A stretch of DNA of 64,000 nucleotides from positions 1 through 64,000 of the forward strand of contig NCEA01000019.1 in NCBI GenBank assembly GCA_002280515.1, given 5' to 3'. A model generated the notes under the pieces. It was not told the origin of the DNA. It searched no databases and worked only from the letters and a program-made list of their open reading frames with translations. Within the stretch, counting starts at the first letter, position 1, and each line of letters opens with the position of its first letter. The position numbers and the translations under genes were made by a program. Below are positions 9,855 to 19,444 of the stretch, piece after piece. This stretch comes from Rhodobacterales bacterium 32-67-9 (GTDB taxonomy: Bacteria; Pseudomonadota; Alphaproteobacteria; Rhodobacterales; Rhodobacteraceae).

Positions 9855-9886
9855 GCCGCCCCGGCCCTCCGCCGGGGCGGCTTTTT
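9855..9886 (+). terminator. Intrinsic terminator within the importer operon
   Basis: A perfect 11-bp stem, GCCGCCCCGGC (9855-9865) with GCCGGGGCGGC (9871-9881), encloses a 5-base loop and is followed by TTTTT (9882-9886). It lies between the binding-protein gene and the first permease gene, 29 bases before the permease start. It probably works as a partial terminator that keeps permease expression below that of the binding protein, a common pattern in ABC importer operons. Confidence 0.85.
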
Positions 9887-9914
9887 CCAAACTGACCGAT
9901 GAACCGAGACGCCG

Positions 9915-10922
9915 ATGCTCACCTATACACTCAGACGGCTGCTGATCGCGATCCCGACGCTTCTGTTCATCAGTCTGGTGATCTTCATGATCCTTGAGCT
10001 GGCGCCCGGCGACCCGCTCGCCGATCAGCCGCTGACCGTGCCTCCCGAAGTGCGCGAAAAGATGCGCGCGGCGCTCGGGCTCGACCAGCCGGCCTGGGTG
10101 CGTTATCTCCTCTGGCTCAAGCAGTTCTTCTGGACCGAACCGCTCCACACGCTCGACGGCTGGTTCGGCACCTCGTTCAGCGAGGGCGGCCAGCGCATCG
10201 TCTCGTGGCAGTTCCGCTCGCCGGCGATGGACGTGATCTGGCAGCGAATGCCGCAGACGCTCTGGGTCGTCGGCCTCGCCTACCTCGTCGGTGTCATCAT
10301 CGCGATCCCGATCGGCATCATCTCGGCCTACCGGCAATATTCCTGGTTCGACCAGATCGGCACCTTCGTCTCGATGATCGGCTTTTCGGTGCCGACCTTC
10401 TTCACCGGCGTCGTCCTGATCATCGTCTTCGCGGTGAAGCTGCAATGGTTCCCGTCGATCTATGACACGACGCTCAAGGTCACGGATGCCGCGAGCTTCT
10501 GGAAGCAGGTCAAGCAGATGATCATGCCGGTCACCGTGCTGGCGCTCTTCAACGCGAGCCAGATCAGCCGCTTCATGCGCGCCTCGATGCTCGACAATCT
10601 TGGCCAGGACTACGTGCGCACCGCGCGGGCCAAGGGGATGAGCGAGAAGGTCGTGGTGCTGAAGCATGTGCTGCGCAATTCGCTCATCCCGGTCGTCACC
10701 GTCATCGCGCTCGGCATTCCGACGATCTTCGGCGGCGCGATCATCACCGAGCAGGTCTTCAAGGTGAACGGGCTCGGCCAGCTCCTGATCACCGCGATCT
10801 ACGCCAACGACCTGCCGATGGTGCAGACGCTGACCTTCATCTTCGCGGCGCTGACCGTGCTCTTCAACCTGATCGCCGACATCCTTTACGGCGTGCTCGA
10901 CCCGAGGATCCGCTATGACTGA
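9915..10922 (+). CDS. Peptide ABC transporter permease, DppB type
   Basis: 335-residue inner-membrane permease with about six hydrophobic segments. The N terminus MLTYTLRRLLIAIPTL is characteristic of DppB/OppB proteins. The BPD_transp_1 coupling region contains ARAKGMSEKVVVLKHVLRN, the EAA-type loop that contacts the ATPase. It forms the translocation pore with the following DppC-type subunit; the two genes overlap by 8 bases (10915-10922). Confidence 0.92.
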   Translation: MLTYTLRRLLIAIPTLLFISLVIFMILELAPGDPLADQPLTVPPEVREKMRAALGLDQPAWVRYLLWLKQFFWTEPLHTLDGWFGTSFSEGGQRIVSWQFRSPAMDVIWQRMPQTLWVVGLAYLVGVIIAIPIGIISAYRQYSWFDQIGTFVSMIGFSVPTFFTGVVLIIVFAVKLQWFPSIYDTTLKVTDAASFWKQVKQMIMPVTVLALFNASQISRFMRASMLDNLGQDYVRTARAKGMSEKVVVLKHVLRNSLIPVVTVIALGIPTIFGGAIITEQVFKVNGLGQLLITAIYANDLPMVQTLTFIFAALTVLFNLIADILYGVLDPRIRYD

Positions 10923-11835
10923 TCTTGCCGCGCAGAAGGTCGATCAGGCGCTGAAGCCGCCCCGCAACCAGTGGTGGGACGTCTGGGACCAGTTCAAGAC
11001 CCACAAGGGCGCGCTCGTCGGGCTCTTCATCCTCGCGGCGATCCTCCTGGCGGTGACCATAGGCCCGTGGATCTGGTCGATCGACCCGACCTATGTCGAT
11101 ATCCGCGCCCGCAACCAGGGGCCGAGCGGCGCCCATCCCTTCGGCACCGACCAGCTTGGCCGCGACCTTCTGGCGCGGCTCATGGCGGGCGGCAAGGTCT
11201 CCATCGCGGTCGGCTTGACGGCGATGCTGCTGTCGCTCTTCCTCGGCACGCTGATCGGCGTCGTCGCGGGGTTCTTCAAGCGGGCCGAGGGGCTTTTGAT
11301 GGGGCTCACCGACCTTTTCCTGTCGCTGCCGCTCCTGCCGCTGCTCCTCCTGATGGTCACGCTTTTCCGCGAACCCCTGTCGCAACGTTTCGGACCCGAG
11401 ACGGGGATCTTCTTCCTCATCGTCTTCGCCATCGGCGTGACAAGCTGGATGCAGACGGCTCGGATCGTGCGCGGCGAGGTGCTGGCCTTGAAGGAGCGCG
11501 AATACGTGCTGGCGGCGCGCTCGATCGGCACCCCGTCGCGGCGGATGGTGCTGCGCCACATCCTGCCGAACGTGATGAGCCCGATCATGGTTTCCGCCAC
11601 GCTCGGCATCGCCAACGCGATCATCACCGAATCCGCGCTCTCGTTCCTCGGCCTCGGGTTCCCGCCCGATTTCCCGACCTGGGGGCGGATCCTCTTCGAT
11701 GCGGTCGACCAGATGCAGCTTTACCCGATCCGGGTGATCCTGCCGGGGGTGGCGATCTCGCTCACGGTGCTCAGCGTCAACTATATCGGCGACGGGTTGC
11801 GCGACGCGCTCGATCCGCGGATTCGCGGGCGGTAA
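10915..11835 (+). CDS. Peptide ABC transporter permease, DppC type
   Basis: 306-residue second permease of the importer. It has the cytoplasmic N-terminal stretch of DppC/OppC proteins, a first membrane helix near residue 35-55, the HPFGTDQLGRDLLARL motif before the main membrane domain, and the EAA coupling loop AARSIGTPSRRMVLRHILPN. It is the last gene of the operon and is followed by a double-hairpin element. The substrate is not shown by sequence; peptides are the default, N-acyl amino acids or opines are possible given the divergent deacylase and oxidase. Confidence 0.92.
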   Translation: MTDLAAQKVDQALKPPRNQWWDVWDQFKTHKGALVGLFILAAILLAVTIGPWIWSIDPTYVDIRARNQGPSGAHPFGTDQLGRDLLARLMAGGKVSIAVGLTAMLLSLFLGTLIGVVAGFFKRAEGLLMGLTDLFLSLPLLPLLLLMVTLFREPLSQRFGPETGIFFLIVFAIGVTSWMQTARIVRGEVLALKEREYVLAARSIGTPSRRMVLRHILPNVMSPIMVSATLGIANAIITESALSFLGLGFPPDFPTWGRILFDAVDQMQLYPIRVILPGVAISLTVLSVNYIGDGLRDALDPRIRGR

Positions 11836-11841
11836 GGGGGT

Positions 11842-11914
11842 TCGGCCGCGGTGCGGCCGACCCGCCGGGGGCCTTGCCCCCGGACCCCCAAGGTATTTTC
11901 GAACAGAAGAAGAG
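11842..11914. repeat. Double hairpin plus conserved tail, intergenic element copy 1
   Basis: Two adjacent hairpins are present: TCGGCCGC/GCGGCCGA (11842-11849 and 11853-11860) and CCGGGGGC/GCCCCCGG (11865-11872 and 11876-11883). They are followed by a tail running GGTATTTTCGAACAGAAGA (from 11892). A related element with a similar tail lies at 37346-37430. It sits between convergent genes, so it may terminate both. I recall similar tails in intergenic regions of other Rhodobacteraceae, but have not verified this. Confidence 0.55.
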
Positions 11915-11942
11915 GGACGGAGGCGCGGGCTGGCGAACGGTG

Positions 11943-13226
11943 TCAGTGCATCGCTTTGCGGATCCGTCGCACCATCAGCCACACGGCCAGAACCACCACC
12001 GGGACGAGGACCGCCGTCAGCGCCGATTTCGGCCAGTGGGCGGCCTCGGCCAGCGGCAAGAGAAGGTAGGTCGCGAGGCTCACCGCGTAATAGCTGATCG
12101 CCACGACGGAGAGCCCCTCGACCGTGTGCTGGAGCCGGAGCGCGAGGTCGGCGCGCCGGTCCATGCTTTCGAGAAGCTTCTGGTTCTGGCTCGAGCGTTC
12201 GACATCGACGCGGGTGCGCAGCAATTCCCCTGCCCGCTGCGCCCGTCCCGCCATCTGTTCGAGCCGGCGTTCGGCCGACTTCACCGTCCGCATCGCCGGG
12301 TCGTAGCGCCGCATCATGAACTCGCCGAAGGTCTGGCGGCCGTTGAAGCGCGTTTCGCGCAGGATCTCGACGCGCTGGTTGACGAGAGCTTCGTAAGCCC
12401 CCGTCGCACCGAAGCGGAAAGTGTGGCGCACCGACAGCGCCTCAAGCTCGGCCGAGATTTCCAGGAGAGCGTGCAGCGTCGCCTCGGCGCCGCTCGCGGT
12501 GTCGGACATGCTCGCGACCAGCGCCGAGAGCGCGGGGTCGAGCGCGTTGAGCCGCGCGGTCAGCTCGCGGGACCGGCCGAGGCCGAGCATCGACATGGCG
12601 CGGTAGGTCTCGATTTCGCAAAGCCGCTGGACGATGCGGCCGACGCGGCGGGCGCCGGCGCCGGGCCGCACGAAGATCGCAAAGCGCATCTGGCCGGCCG
12701 GGTCGATCTTGAAATCCCCGGCGATGATCGCCGCCTCGTCGAGCACCCAGGAGGTGGCGAGGCTTTCGGCGACGAACCAGTCTTCGAGCTTGGCGCTGAC
12801 TTCGGAGAGATCGTCGGGCAACGTCTCGACCCGGACGAGGCAGGCGGCGATGCGCTTGCCCGGCGCCTCGGCCGTCCAGTCGGCGGGGAAGATGTCAGCC
12901 TCGGCCGGGTTGAAAGCACGCTCGCCGACGCCTTTGCAGAAGCCCGAATAGGTCACGAACTCGGTATGGCTTTCCCATTTCAGCTCGCACCGGCCGATCC
13001 GGGCGCTGTGATGAGTGGCGCCTTCAGGAGGTTGGGCCGCGCCGTGACGGTCGAGCAACGCCAGAAGATGCGCCCGGTCGGCGGCACGGTCGCGGTTATG
13101 CGCGTCGACCGGCTGCTTGACGGCGAAATAGACGGCGTGACAGGGCACGTCGAGCGACGGGAACGGCCGCGCGTGCAGTTCGTTCACAAGCGCGTAGCGC
13201 AGCGGGTGGTCGTCGGTGGCGTTCAT
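11943..13226 (-). CDS. DUF3422 family membrane-anchored protein
   Basis: 427-residue protein matching the DUF3422 family by its N terminus (HPLRYALVNELHARPF) and by KWESHTEFVTY near residue 90. The bulk is a soluble helical region. Two hydrophobic helices lie at about residues 370-392 and 401-420, and the protein ends in a basic MVRRIRKAMH tail, so it is probably a tail-anchored inner-membrane protein. The function of the family is unknown to me. It is transcribed convergently with the peptide importer and lies 65 bases from an MFS gene on the same strand. Confidence 0.85.
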   Translation of the reverse strand: MNATDDHPLRYALVNELHARPFPSLDVPCHAVYFAVKQPVDAHNRDRAADRAHLLALLDRHGAAQPPEGATHHSARIGRCELKWESHTEFVTYSGFCKGVGERAFNPAEADIFPADWTAEAPGKRIAACLVRVETLPDDLSEVSAKLEDWFVAESLATSWVLDEAAIIAGDFKIDPAGQMRFAIFVRPGAGARRVGRIVQRLCEIETYRAMSMLGLGRSRELTARLNALDPALSALVASMSDTASGAEATLHALLEISAELEALSVRHTFRFGATGAYEALVNQRVEILRETRFNGRQTFGEFMMRRYDPAMRTVKSAERRLEQMAGRAQRAGELLRTRVDVERSSQNQKLLESMDRRADLALRLQHTVEGLSVVAISYYAVSLATYLLLPLAEAAHWPKSALTAVLVPVVVLAVWLMVRRIRKAMH

Positions 13227-13291
13227 GCTCTGGCGGTATCCGGATCGCGATTGCGTCGGACCCTAGCCGAGCGGCGGGCAGGAATAAACTG

Positions 13292-14497
13292 CTATTCCAA
13301 CCCCTTGGTTGCATGCGAGTGTATGCCATCCGGCCTGTTCCGGCCTTGCCGAAGTGCCAGGAGCAGAGCGAGGAGGGCCGCCGCCGCACCGGCCGCGAAT
13401 GTGGCCGGCGCCCCGAAGGTGGCCCAGAGCCCGCCGGCGAGGGCATTTGCCAGCAACACCGCGAGGCCGCCAACGAGGTTGAAGAGGCCGAAGCCGGTGC
13501 CGCGCAGGGCCGCCGGCGTCGCATCGGCCACCGCCGCCGAGAGGAGGCCCTGGCTCAGCCCCATGTGCAGCCCCCAGAGCGCCACCCCCGCCAGCGCCGC
13601 GCCGACCCCGGCGGAGAGCGCCAGCACGCCGTGCGACAGCGCCAGCACGACGAGCGACAGGAGGAGAAGCCCGCGCCGCCCGATCCGGTCGGAGAGGATG
13701 CCGACGGGCCAGGCCGTCGCGGCGTAGACGAGGTTCATCACCACCAGCACCACCGGCGCCAGCGCCACGGCGAGGCCGGCCGCGCTGGCCTGAAGGATCA
13801 GGAAGGCCTCGGAGATCCGCGCGAAGCCGATCACCGCGCCGAGCGTCGTGACCGCCCAGAAGGCCGGGCCAAGGGCCGCCATGCTCGCCCGGTCGAAGCG
13901 CGGCCGGGACGCCGGGGACGCCTTGTGCGGCGGCTCCTCGACCCCCCTGAAGAGGATCAGGACGGCGATCGCGGCGGGCAGGATCGCCACCGCGAAGACC
14001 AGCCGGAAATTGCCGCCCGAGGCGGCCATCAGTGCGATGGCGATCAGCGGCCCGGCGAAGGCGCCGACCGTGTCCATCGTCTGGCGCAGCCCGTAGGCGG
14101 CGCCGCGCCGTTCACGCGGCACAAGGTCGGCCACCAGCGCATCGCGCGGCGCCCCGCGAATACCCTTGCCGAACCGGTCCACCGCCCGCGCCGCGAGAAC
14201 GACGCCCGCGCTCCCGGCAAGCGCAAAGACCGGCTTGGTCAGCGCCGCAAGCCCGTAGCCGAGAAGCGCCAGGGGCTTGCGCCGTCCCATCCGGTCCGAC
14301 AACGCGCCGGAAAAGACCTTGGTGACCTGCGCCACCGCCTCTGACACGCCTTCGATCAGGCCGAGCACCAGCGCCGAGGCGCCGAGCGTGCCGGTGAGGA
14401 AGAGCGGCAACAGGCCGTGGATCATCTCGGACGAGACATCCATGAAGAGGCTGACGAAGCCCAGCGCCACCACGCCTTTCGGCAATCTGCCCGCCAT
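13292..14497 (-). CDS. MFS transporter
   Basis: 401-residue major facilitator with about 12 hydrophobic segments. The loop 2-3 signature GALSDRMGRRK is at residues 64-74, with a repeat-like GILSDRIGRRG in the second half. The short N terminus and compact length fit drug/small-molecule exporters of the MFS_1 type. Substrate cannot be told from sequence. It lies upstream of the DUF3422 gene on the same strand with a 65-base gap, so co-transcription is possible. Confidence 0.85.
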   Translation of the reverse strand: MAGRLPKGVVALGFVSLFMDVSSEMIHGLLPLFLTGTLGASALVLGLIEGVSEAVAQVTKVFSGALSDRMGRRKPLALLGYGLAALTKPVFALAGSAGVVLAARAVDRFGKGIRGAPRDALVADLVPRERRGAAYGLRQTMDTVGAFAGPLIAIALMAASGGNFRLVFAVAILPAAIAVLILFRGVEEPPHKASPASRPRFDRASMAALGPAFWAVTTLGAVIGFARISEAFLILQASAAGLAVALAPVVLVVMNLVYAATAWPVGILSDRIGRRGLLLLSLVVLALSHGVLALSAGVGAALAGVALWGLHMGLSQGLLSAAVADATPAALRGTGFGLFNLVGGLAVLLANALAGGLWATFGAPATFAAGAAAALLALLLALRQGRNRPDGIHSHATKGLE

Positions 14498-14597
14498 GTT
14501 CCCCTGCCCGGTTGCTGATCAGCCACCCCTGCCCCGGCCGCAGGTTCCGCCCTGCAAACCACACTTCAGGACGCGCGTCGAGGGCGGGCCGGCCAGG

Positions 14598-15506
14598 TCA
14601 GCTCAGATGGGCCGCGAAGAACGCGAGCGTGCGTGACCAGGCCAGGTCCGCCGCCGCCGCATCGTAGCGCGGCGTCGTGTCGTTGTGGAAGCCGTGGTTC
14701 ACGCCCTCGTAGATGAAAGCTTCGTAGGTCTTGCCATTCGCCTTCAACGCCTCCTCATAGGCCGGCCAGCCGGCGTTGATACGCTCGTCGAGCCCCGCGT
14801 AGTGAATCAGAAGCGGTGCCTCGATCTTCGCCACGTCCTCGCTTGCCGGCTGGCGGCCGTAGAACGGGACCGAGGCCGCGAGGTCGGGATAGGCGACGGC
14901 CAGCGCATTGCAGACCCCGCCGCCGTAGCAGAAGCCGACCGCGCCGACCTTGCCGGTCGACCCCTCGTGGTCACGGAGGAATTCGAACGCGGCGAAGAAA
15001 TCCGCCATCAGCTTCGCCGGATCAAGCTGCGACTGCATCTCGCGGCCCTGATCGTCGGTGCCGGGATAGCCGCCGAGCGGTGTCAGCCCGTCCGGGCCGA
15101 AGGCGAGGTAGCCGGCCTTGGCCACCCGTCGGACCACATCCTCGATATAGGGGTTTAGCCCGCGGTTCTCGTGGACGACGAGAACCGCCGGAAGCTTGCC
15201 GGTGGCAGCGGCGGGTTTGGCCATCAGCCCCTTGATGCGGCCATTGCCCTCGGGGCTGTCGTATTCCGCCACCGACGTCTCGATCGCCGGATCGTCGGGC
15301 GCGACCTGCTGGGCGAGCGCGTAGTCCGGCTGCAACTGCGCGAGGATCGCGGCCCCGGTCACCCCGGCGGCGGCGAACTTGCCGGCGCGTTCGATGAAGT
15401 CCCGCTTCGACATCTTGCCGTGAACATATCCATCGAAAATCTCGAGAATACGGGGGTCGAAGTCCTTGGCGCTCTTGCGCTGGGTCGGTCGGTCCGGGGC
15501 GTTCAT
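14598..15506 (-). CDS. Dienelactone hydrolase family protein
   Basis: 302-residue alpha/beta hydrolase of the dienelactone hydrolase (YghX-like) type. The nucleophile C193 lies in GFCYGGG, with probable triad partners D240 (GLDERINAG) and H271 (NHGFH). Residues 1-65 form an extension with [21 protein letters not shown], which resembles the amphipathic or twin-arginine-less leader found in this subgroup; whether it is exported is unclear. The gene stands alone between the MFS gene and the terminator of pntAB. Confidence 0.85.
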   Translation of the reverse strand: MNAPDRPTQRKSAKDFDPRILEIFDGYVHGKMSKRDFIERAGKFAAAGVTGAAILAQLQPDYALAQQVAPDDPAIETSVAEYDSPEGNGRIKGLMAKPAAATGKLPAVLVVHENRGLNPYIEDVVRRVAKAGYLAFGPDGLTPLGGYPGTDDQGREMQSQLDPAKLMADFFAAFEFLRDHEGSTGKVGAVGFCYGGGVCNALAVAYPDLAASVPFYGRQPASEDVAKIEAPLLIHYAGLDERINAGWPAYEEALKANGKTYEAFIYEGVNHGFHNDTTPRYDAAAADLAWSRTLAFFAAHLS

Positions 15507-15565
15507 CTCGATCTCCCTATGCGGTAAAAAGGCAAGGATAGCTTGCCGGGACGGGATCGGTACTC

Positions 15566-15600
15566 ACAAGAAAGTGACCCCGCCGGAGGGGCGGGGTCAC
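15566..15600 (-). terminator. Intrinsic terminator downstream of pntB
   Basis: A perfect 11-bp stem, GTGACCCCGCC (15574-15584) and GGCGGGGTCAC (15590-15600), has a 5-base loop. Read on the minus strand it is followed by TTTCTTGT (complement of 15566-15573). It lies 24 bases beyond the pntB stop and fits termination of the pntAB transcript. Confidence 0.8.
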
Positions 15601-15624
15601 AAGGCGCCAAAACTGGGGCCGAGG

Positions 15625-17058
15625 TCAGTCGATCATCGGCAGCAGGCTATCGACGGATTTCTTGGCGTCGCCGTAGAACATCCGGGTGTTCTCTTTATAG
15701 AAGAGCGGGTTTTCGATGCCGGAATAGCCGGTGCCCTGGCCGCGTTTTGACACGAAGACCTGCTTGGCCTTCCAGCATTCGAGGACCGGCATCCCGGCGA
15801 TGGGTGAGTTCGGGTCTTCCTGCGCCGCCGGGTTCACGATGTCGTTCGAGCCGATGACGATGGCGACATCGGTCGAGGGGAAGTCCTCGTTGATCTCGTC
15901 CATCTCCATGACGATGTCGTAGGGCACCTTGGCCTCGGCCAGAAGCACGTTCATGTGGCCCGGCAGGCGGCCGGCGACCGGGTGGATGGCAAAGCGCACC
16001 TCTTTGCCCTTGGCGCGGAGCTTGCGGGTGAGTTCCGCCACCGACTGCTGCGCCTGCGCCACCGCCATGCCGTAGCCGGGGATGATGATCACCGAGTCGG
16101 CGTCGTTCAGCGCCGAGGCCACGCCCTCGGCGTCGATGGCGATCTGCTCGCCCTCGACCGCCATCGCGGGGCCTGTCGTGCCACCGAAGCCGCCGAGGAT
16201 CACGCTGATGAAGCTGCGGTTCATCGCCTTGCACATGATGTAGCTCAGGATCGCACCGGAGGAGCCGACGAGCGCGCCGACGACGATCAGAAGGTCGTTG
16301 CCGAGCGAGAAGCCGATCGCCGCCGCGGCCCAGCCCGAGTAGCTGTTCAGCATCGACACGACGACCGGCATGTCCGCCCCGCCGATCCCCATGATCAGGT
16401 GGTAGCCGATGAAGAGCGCGGCGAGCGTCATCAGCATCAGCGGCAGGAAGCCGCCGGTGTTGAAGTACCAGACAAGGCAGAGGAGCGAGAGCGCCGCCGC
16501 ACCGGCGTTCAGCATGTGCCCGCCCGGCAGCTTCTTCGCCGCCGAGTTCACCTTGCCGGCAAGCTTGCCGTAGGCGATGACCGAGCCGGTGAAGGTCACC
16601 GCCCCGATGAAGACGCCGAGGAAAAGCTCGACCCTGAGGATCGACTGCTCGACCCCGTCCTTGTGCGCCAGCACCGCCGCGAAGCCGTCGAGGCCGGCGC
16701 GCGCCGCCTCGTTCATGGCAAGCACGCGACCCAGTTCGAAATGCGCGTTGTAGCCGACGAAGACCGCCGCGAGACCGACGAGCGAGTGCATCGCGGCCAC
16801 AAGCTGCGGCATCTCGGTCATCTGGACCCGGGTGGCGACGTACCAGCCGATGATGCCGCCGCCGGCAATCAGGAGGAGCGACAGGAGCCAGAGGCCCGAG
16901 CCCGGCCCGATCAGCGTCGCGAAGACCGCGAGCGCCATGCCGACGATGCCGTACCAGACCGCGCGCTTGGCGCTTTCCTGCCCCGAAAGCCCCCCGAGCG
17001 AGAGGATGAAGAGCACAGCCGCGACCACATAGGCCGCCGTGGTGAATCCGAAGTCCAT
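15625..17058 (-). CDS. pntB: NAD(P) transhydrogenase subunit beta
   Basis: 477-residue beta subunit of the proton-translocating transhydrogenase, which uses the proton gradient to make NADPH from NADH. The N-terminal two thirds is hydrophobic (domain II, about nine membrane helices). The C-terminal domain III binds NADP, with [31 protein letters not shown] and [12 protein letters not shown] all visible. Length matches PntB of other proteobacteria. It follows pntA by 15 bases and is followed by a clear terminator. Confidence 0.96.
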   Translation of the reverse strand: MDFGFTTAAYVVAAVLFILSLGGLSGQESAKRAVWYGIVGMALAVFATLIGPGSGLWLLSLLLIAGGGIIGWYVATRVQMTEMPQLVAAMHSLVGLAAVFVGYNAHFELGRVLAMNEAARAGLDGFAAVLAHKDGVEQSILRVELFLGVFIGAVTFTGSVIAYGKLAGKVNSAAKKLPGGHMLNAGAAALSLLCLVWYFNTGGFLPLMLMTLAALFIGYHLIMGIGGADMPVVVSMLNSYSGWAAAAIGFSLGNDLLIVVGALVGSSGAILSYIMCKAMNRSFISVILGGFGGTTGPAMAVEGEQIAIDAEGVASALNDADSVIIIPGYGMAVAQAQQSVAELTRKLRAKGKEVRFAIHPVAGRLPGHMNVLLAEAKVPYDIVMEMDEINEDFPSTDVAIVIGSNDIVNPAAQEDPNSPIAGMPVLECWKAKQVFVSKRGQGTGYSGIENPLFYKENTRMFYGDAKKSVDSLLPMID

Positions 17059-17073
17059 GATCTCTGCCCTTCC

Positions 17074-18645
17074 TTACGACTTCTGGAACATGGCCAGCAT
17101 GCGCCGCGTGACCATGAACCCGCCGAAGATGTTGATCCCGGCCATGAAGACCGAGAGAGCGGCCAGCAGGATCACCAGATAACTGCCCGATCCGATCTGC
17201 ATCAGCGCGCCGAGGATGATGATCGACGATATCGCGTTCGTGACGGCCATCAAGGGCGTGTGCAACGAATGCGCGACGTTCCAGATCACCTGGAAGCCGA
17301 TGAAGACCGCGAGCACGAAGACGATGAAGTGCTGCATGAAGCTTGCCGGGGCCACGAGGCCGACGCCGAGGATCACGGCGCCGCCGAGGGCCAGCAGCGT
17401 GACCTGTTGCCGGGTCTCGGCCTTGAAGGCGGCGACTTCCTTCGCGCGCTTCTCCTCGACCGTCAGTTCGCGCGCCTTCTCCTTGGGCTTCGCCGCCGCG
17501 ATTGCCGCGACCTTCGGCGGCGGCGGCGGGAAGGTGATGGCGCCGTCATGGGTGACGGTGGCGCCGCGGATCACGTCGTCCTCCATGTTGTGAACGACCT
17601 TGCCGTCCTTGGCCGGCGTCAGGTCCGTCATCATGTGGCGGATGTTGGTCGAGTAGAGCGTCGAGGACTGCGCCGCCATCCGGCTCGGGAAATCGGTGTA
17701 GCCGACGATGGTGACGCCGTTCTTCGACACGATCTTCTGGTCGGGCACCGTGAGGTCGCAGTTGCCGCCCCGCTCGGCGGCAAGGTCGATGACGACCGAG
17801 CCGGGCTTCATCGCCTCGACCATGTCCGCGGTCCAGAGCTTCGGCGCGTCGCGGCCGGGGATCAGCGCGGTGGTGATGACGATGTCCATGTCCGGCGCAA
17901 GCTCGCGGAACTTCGCAAGCTGGGCCTCGCGGAACTCCGGGCTCGACGGCGCGGCATAGCCGCCGGTGGCGGCGCCGTCCTGCGCCTCCTCGAATTCGAG
18001 ATAGACGAATTCGGCGCCCATCGATTCGATCTGCTCGGCGACTTCGGGGCGCACGTCGAAGGCGTAGACGATGGCCCCGAGCGAGGTCGCGGTGCCGATG
18101 GCGGCAAGACCGGCGACACCGGCACCGACGATCAGCACCTTCGCCGGGGGCACCTTGCCCGCCGCCGTCACCTGGCCGGTGAAGAAGCGGCCGAAGTTGT
18201 TGCCGGCCTCGATCACCGCGCGGTAGCCGGCGATATTGGCCATCGAGGACAGCGCATCCATCTTCTGCGCGCGGGAGATGCGCGGCACCATGTCCATCGC
18301 GATGACGCTAGCGCCCTGCCTGTTGCAGAGCTCCAGCAGGTCCTTGTTCTGGGCCGGATAGAAGAACGAGATCAGGGTCTGCCCCTTGCCGAGCCGCTTC
18401 GCCTCGGTGTCCGACGGCGGCCGCACCTTGGCGACGATGTCGACCTCCTTGAAGAGCGCCGGCGCGGTCTTGACCACCGTGACGCCCGCTGCCTCGTAGG
18501 CCGCGTCGGAGAACCCCGCCCCGGCCCCCGCGCCCGCCTCGATGAAGCAGTCATGGCCCAGCTTCTTCAACTGGATCGCGCTCTCAGGCGTCATCGCGAC
18601 GCGCGCCTCGCCCTCGAAGATTTCCTTGGGTGCCCCGATCTTCAC
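17074..18645 (-). CDS. pntA: NAD(P) transhydrogenase subunit alpha
   Basis: 523-residue alpha subunit. Residues 1 to about 380 form the NAD(H)-binding domain I, with [14 protein letters not shown] and [10 protein letters not shown] as the Rossmann region. The end carries about four membrane helices of domain II, so this is the fused form rather than the split PntAA/PntAB seen in some alphaproteobacteria. The frame is open to 18774, but the GTG at 18645 is chosen: it starts the conserved [12 protein letters not shown] and is preceded by GGGAG at a good distance. Forms an operon with pntB. Confidence 0.94.
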   Translation of the reverse strand: MKIGAPKEIFEGEARVAMTPESAIQLKKLGHDCFIEAGAGAGAGFSDAAYEAAGVTVVKTAPALFKEVDIVAKVRPPSDTEAKRLGKGQTLISFFYPAQNKDLLELCNRQGASVIAMDMVPRISRAQKMDALSSMANIAGYRAVIEAGNNFGRFFTGQVTAAGKVPPAKVLIVGAGVAGLAAIGTATSLGAIVYAFDVRPEVAEQIESMGAEFVYLEFEEAQDGAATGGYAAPSSPEFREAQLAKFRELAPDMDIVITTALIPGRDAPKLWTADMVEAMKPGSVVIDLAAERGGNCDLTVPDQKIVSKNGVTIVGYTDFPSRMAAQSSTLYSTNIRHMMTDLTPAKDGKVVHNMEDDVIRGATVTHDGAITFPPPPPKVAAIAAAKPKEKARELTVEEKRAKEVAAFKAETRQQVTLLALGGAVILGVGLVAPASFMQHFIVFVLAVFIGFQVIWNVAHSLHTPLMAVTNAISSIIILGALMQIGSGSYLVILLAALSVFMAGINIFGGFMVTRRMLAMFQKS

Positions 18646-18786
18646 TCTTGTCTCCCTTTCCGCAGTCACGCCGCCCGCGGGTTGACCGGACAAGGTCCGT
18701 TCCCACTGTCGCGCAAGATTATTACTCTGCAACGCAGCGTCGTCGCAACAACCTAATTCACCTCTCGCCGCCATCCGGGCGCCGAT

Positions 18787-19227
18787 TCACAGCCAGCGCC
18801 TCGTCCGGCCGGCGTATTCGGCATATTCCTCGCCGAAACGCTCCATCAGCCGGGCCTCCTCGCCGAGGATGAAACGCCGGCTGATCACCATCATGAAGAC
18901 CGCGACGAGCGGCAGCGCCACCAGCGCGTCCCAGGCGACGTAAAGCCCGGTCAGCACAATGGCATCGGCGAGATAGATCGGATTGCGGCTGAAGCGGAAC
19001 ACCCCGCCATGTACCAGCGCATCCGGATCGCGGCGCGGGATCAGCGTGGTGCGCGCGACGATCATCTGCCCGGCCGCGACCAGCATCAGCACGATCCCGA
19101 TGGTGACCAGCACGGCGCCGACCGGATCGTTCACGGGCGTCGCCACCGGCAGGACGCTTCCCACCAGCCCGCCGATCACCGCAAACCCTGCCAGCCAGAC
19201 CGGCGGAAAGTCGATCTCTTTCGCCAT
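18787..19227 (-). CDS. Isoprenylcysteine carboxylmethyltransferase-like (ICMT/PEMT) membrane protein
   Basis: 146-residue protein with about four hydrophobic segments. The conserved end of the family is clear: HGGVFRFSRNPIYLAD, then EEARLMERFGEEYAEYAGRTRRW. Proteins of this fold use S-adenosylmethionine to methylate lipids or small membrane substrates; the bacterial substrate is usually unknown. The ATG at 19227 is preferred over upstream starts because GAGG lies six bases before it. It lies downstream of pntA on the opposite side of a 141-base gap and is divergent from kynU. Confidence 0.8.
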   Translation of the reverse strand: MAKEIDFPPVWLAGFAVIGGLVGSVLPVATPVNDPVGAVLVTIGIVLMLVAAGQMIVARTTLIPRRDPDALVHGGVFRFSRNPIYLADAIVLTGLYVAWDALVALPLVAVFMMVISRRFILGEEARLMERFGEEYAEYAGRTRRWL

Positions 19228-19444
19228 GGGCGTCCTCATCCCCAACTTGGCAGACCCTATGTCCCGTCCGATGTTGAGTTCAAGTCCGCATCCTTCCCGG
19301 TCGCGCGAAATCCTCGGGTTGTGTTCGCGCCACAAGGACCGGCTTGGCCGAGGCGGGCAGTTTTCTCTGGCGGGCCGGGCGGAGATTTCCTAACCATGGC
19401 CACCGGCTGAGTCCACGCCGCCGGCCCCCGGAGGAGACCAGCCG

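Noticed and set aside
10971-13727. 918-codon open frame on the plus strand
   Set aside because: It runs out of frame through the DppC-type permease gene and then antisense through the DUF3422 gene; both of those have clear family matches.
15955-18756. 933-codon open frame on the plus strand
   Set aside because: Antisense to pntA and pntB, which are unambiguous; the product is rich in Arg, Asp and His, as is typical of antisense frames here.
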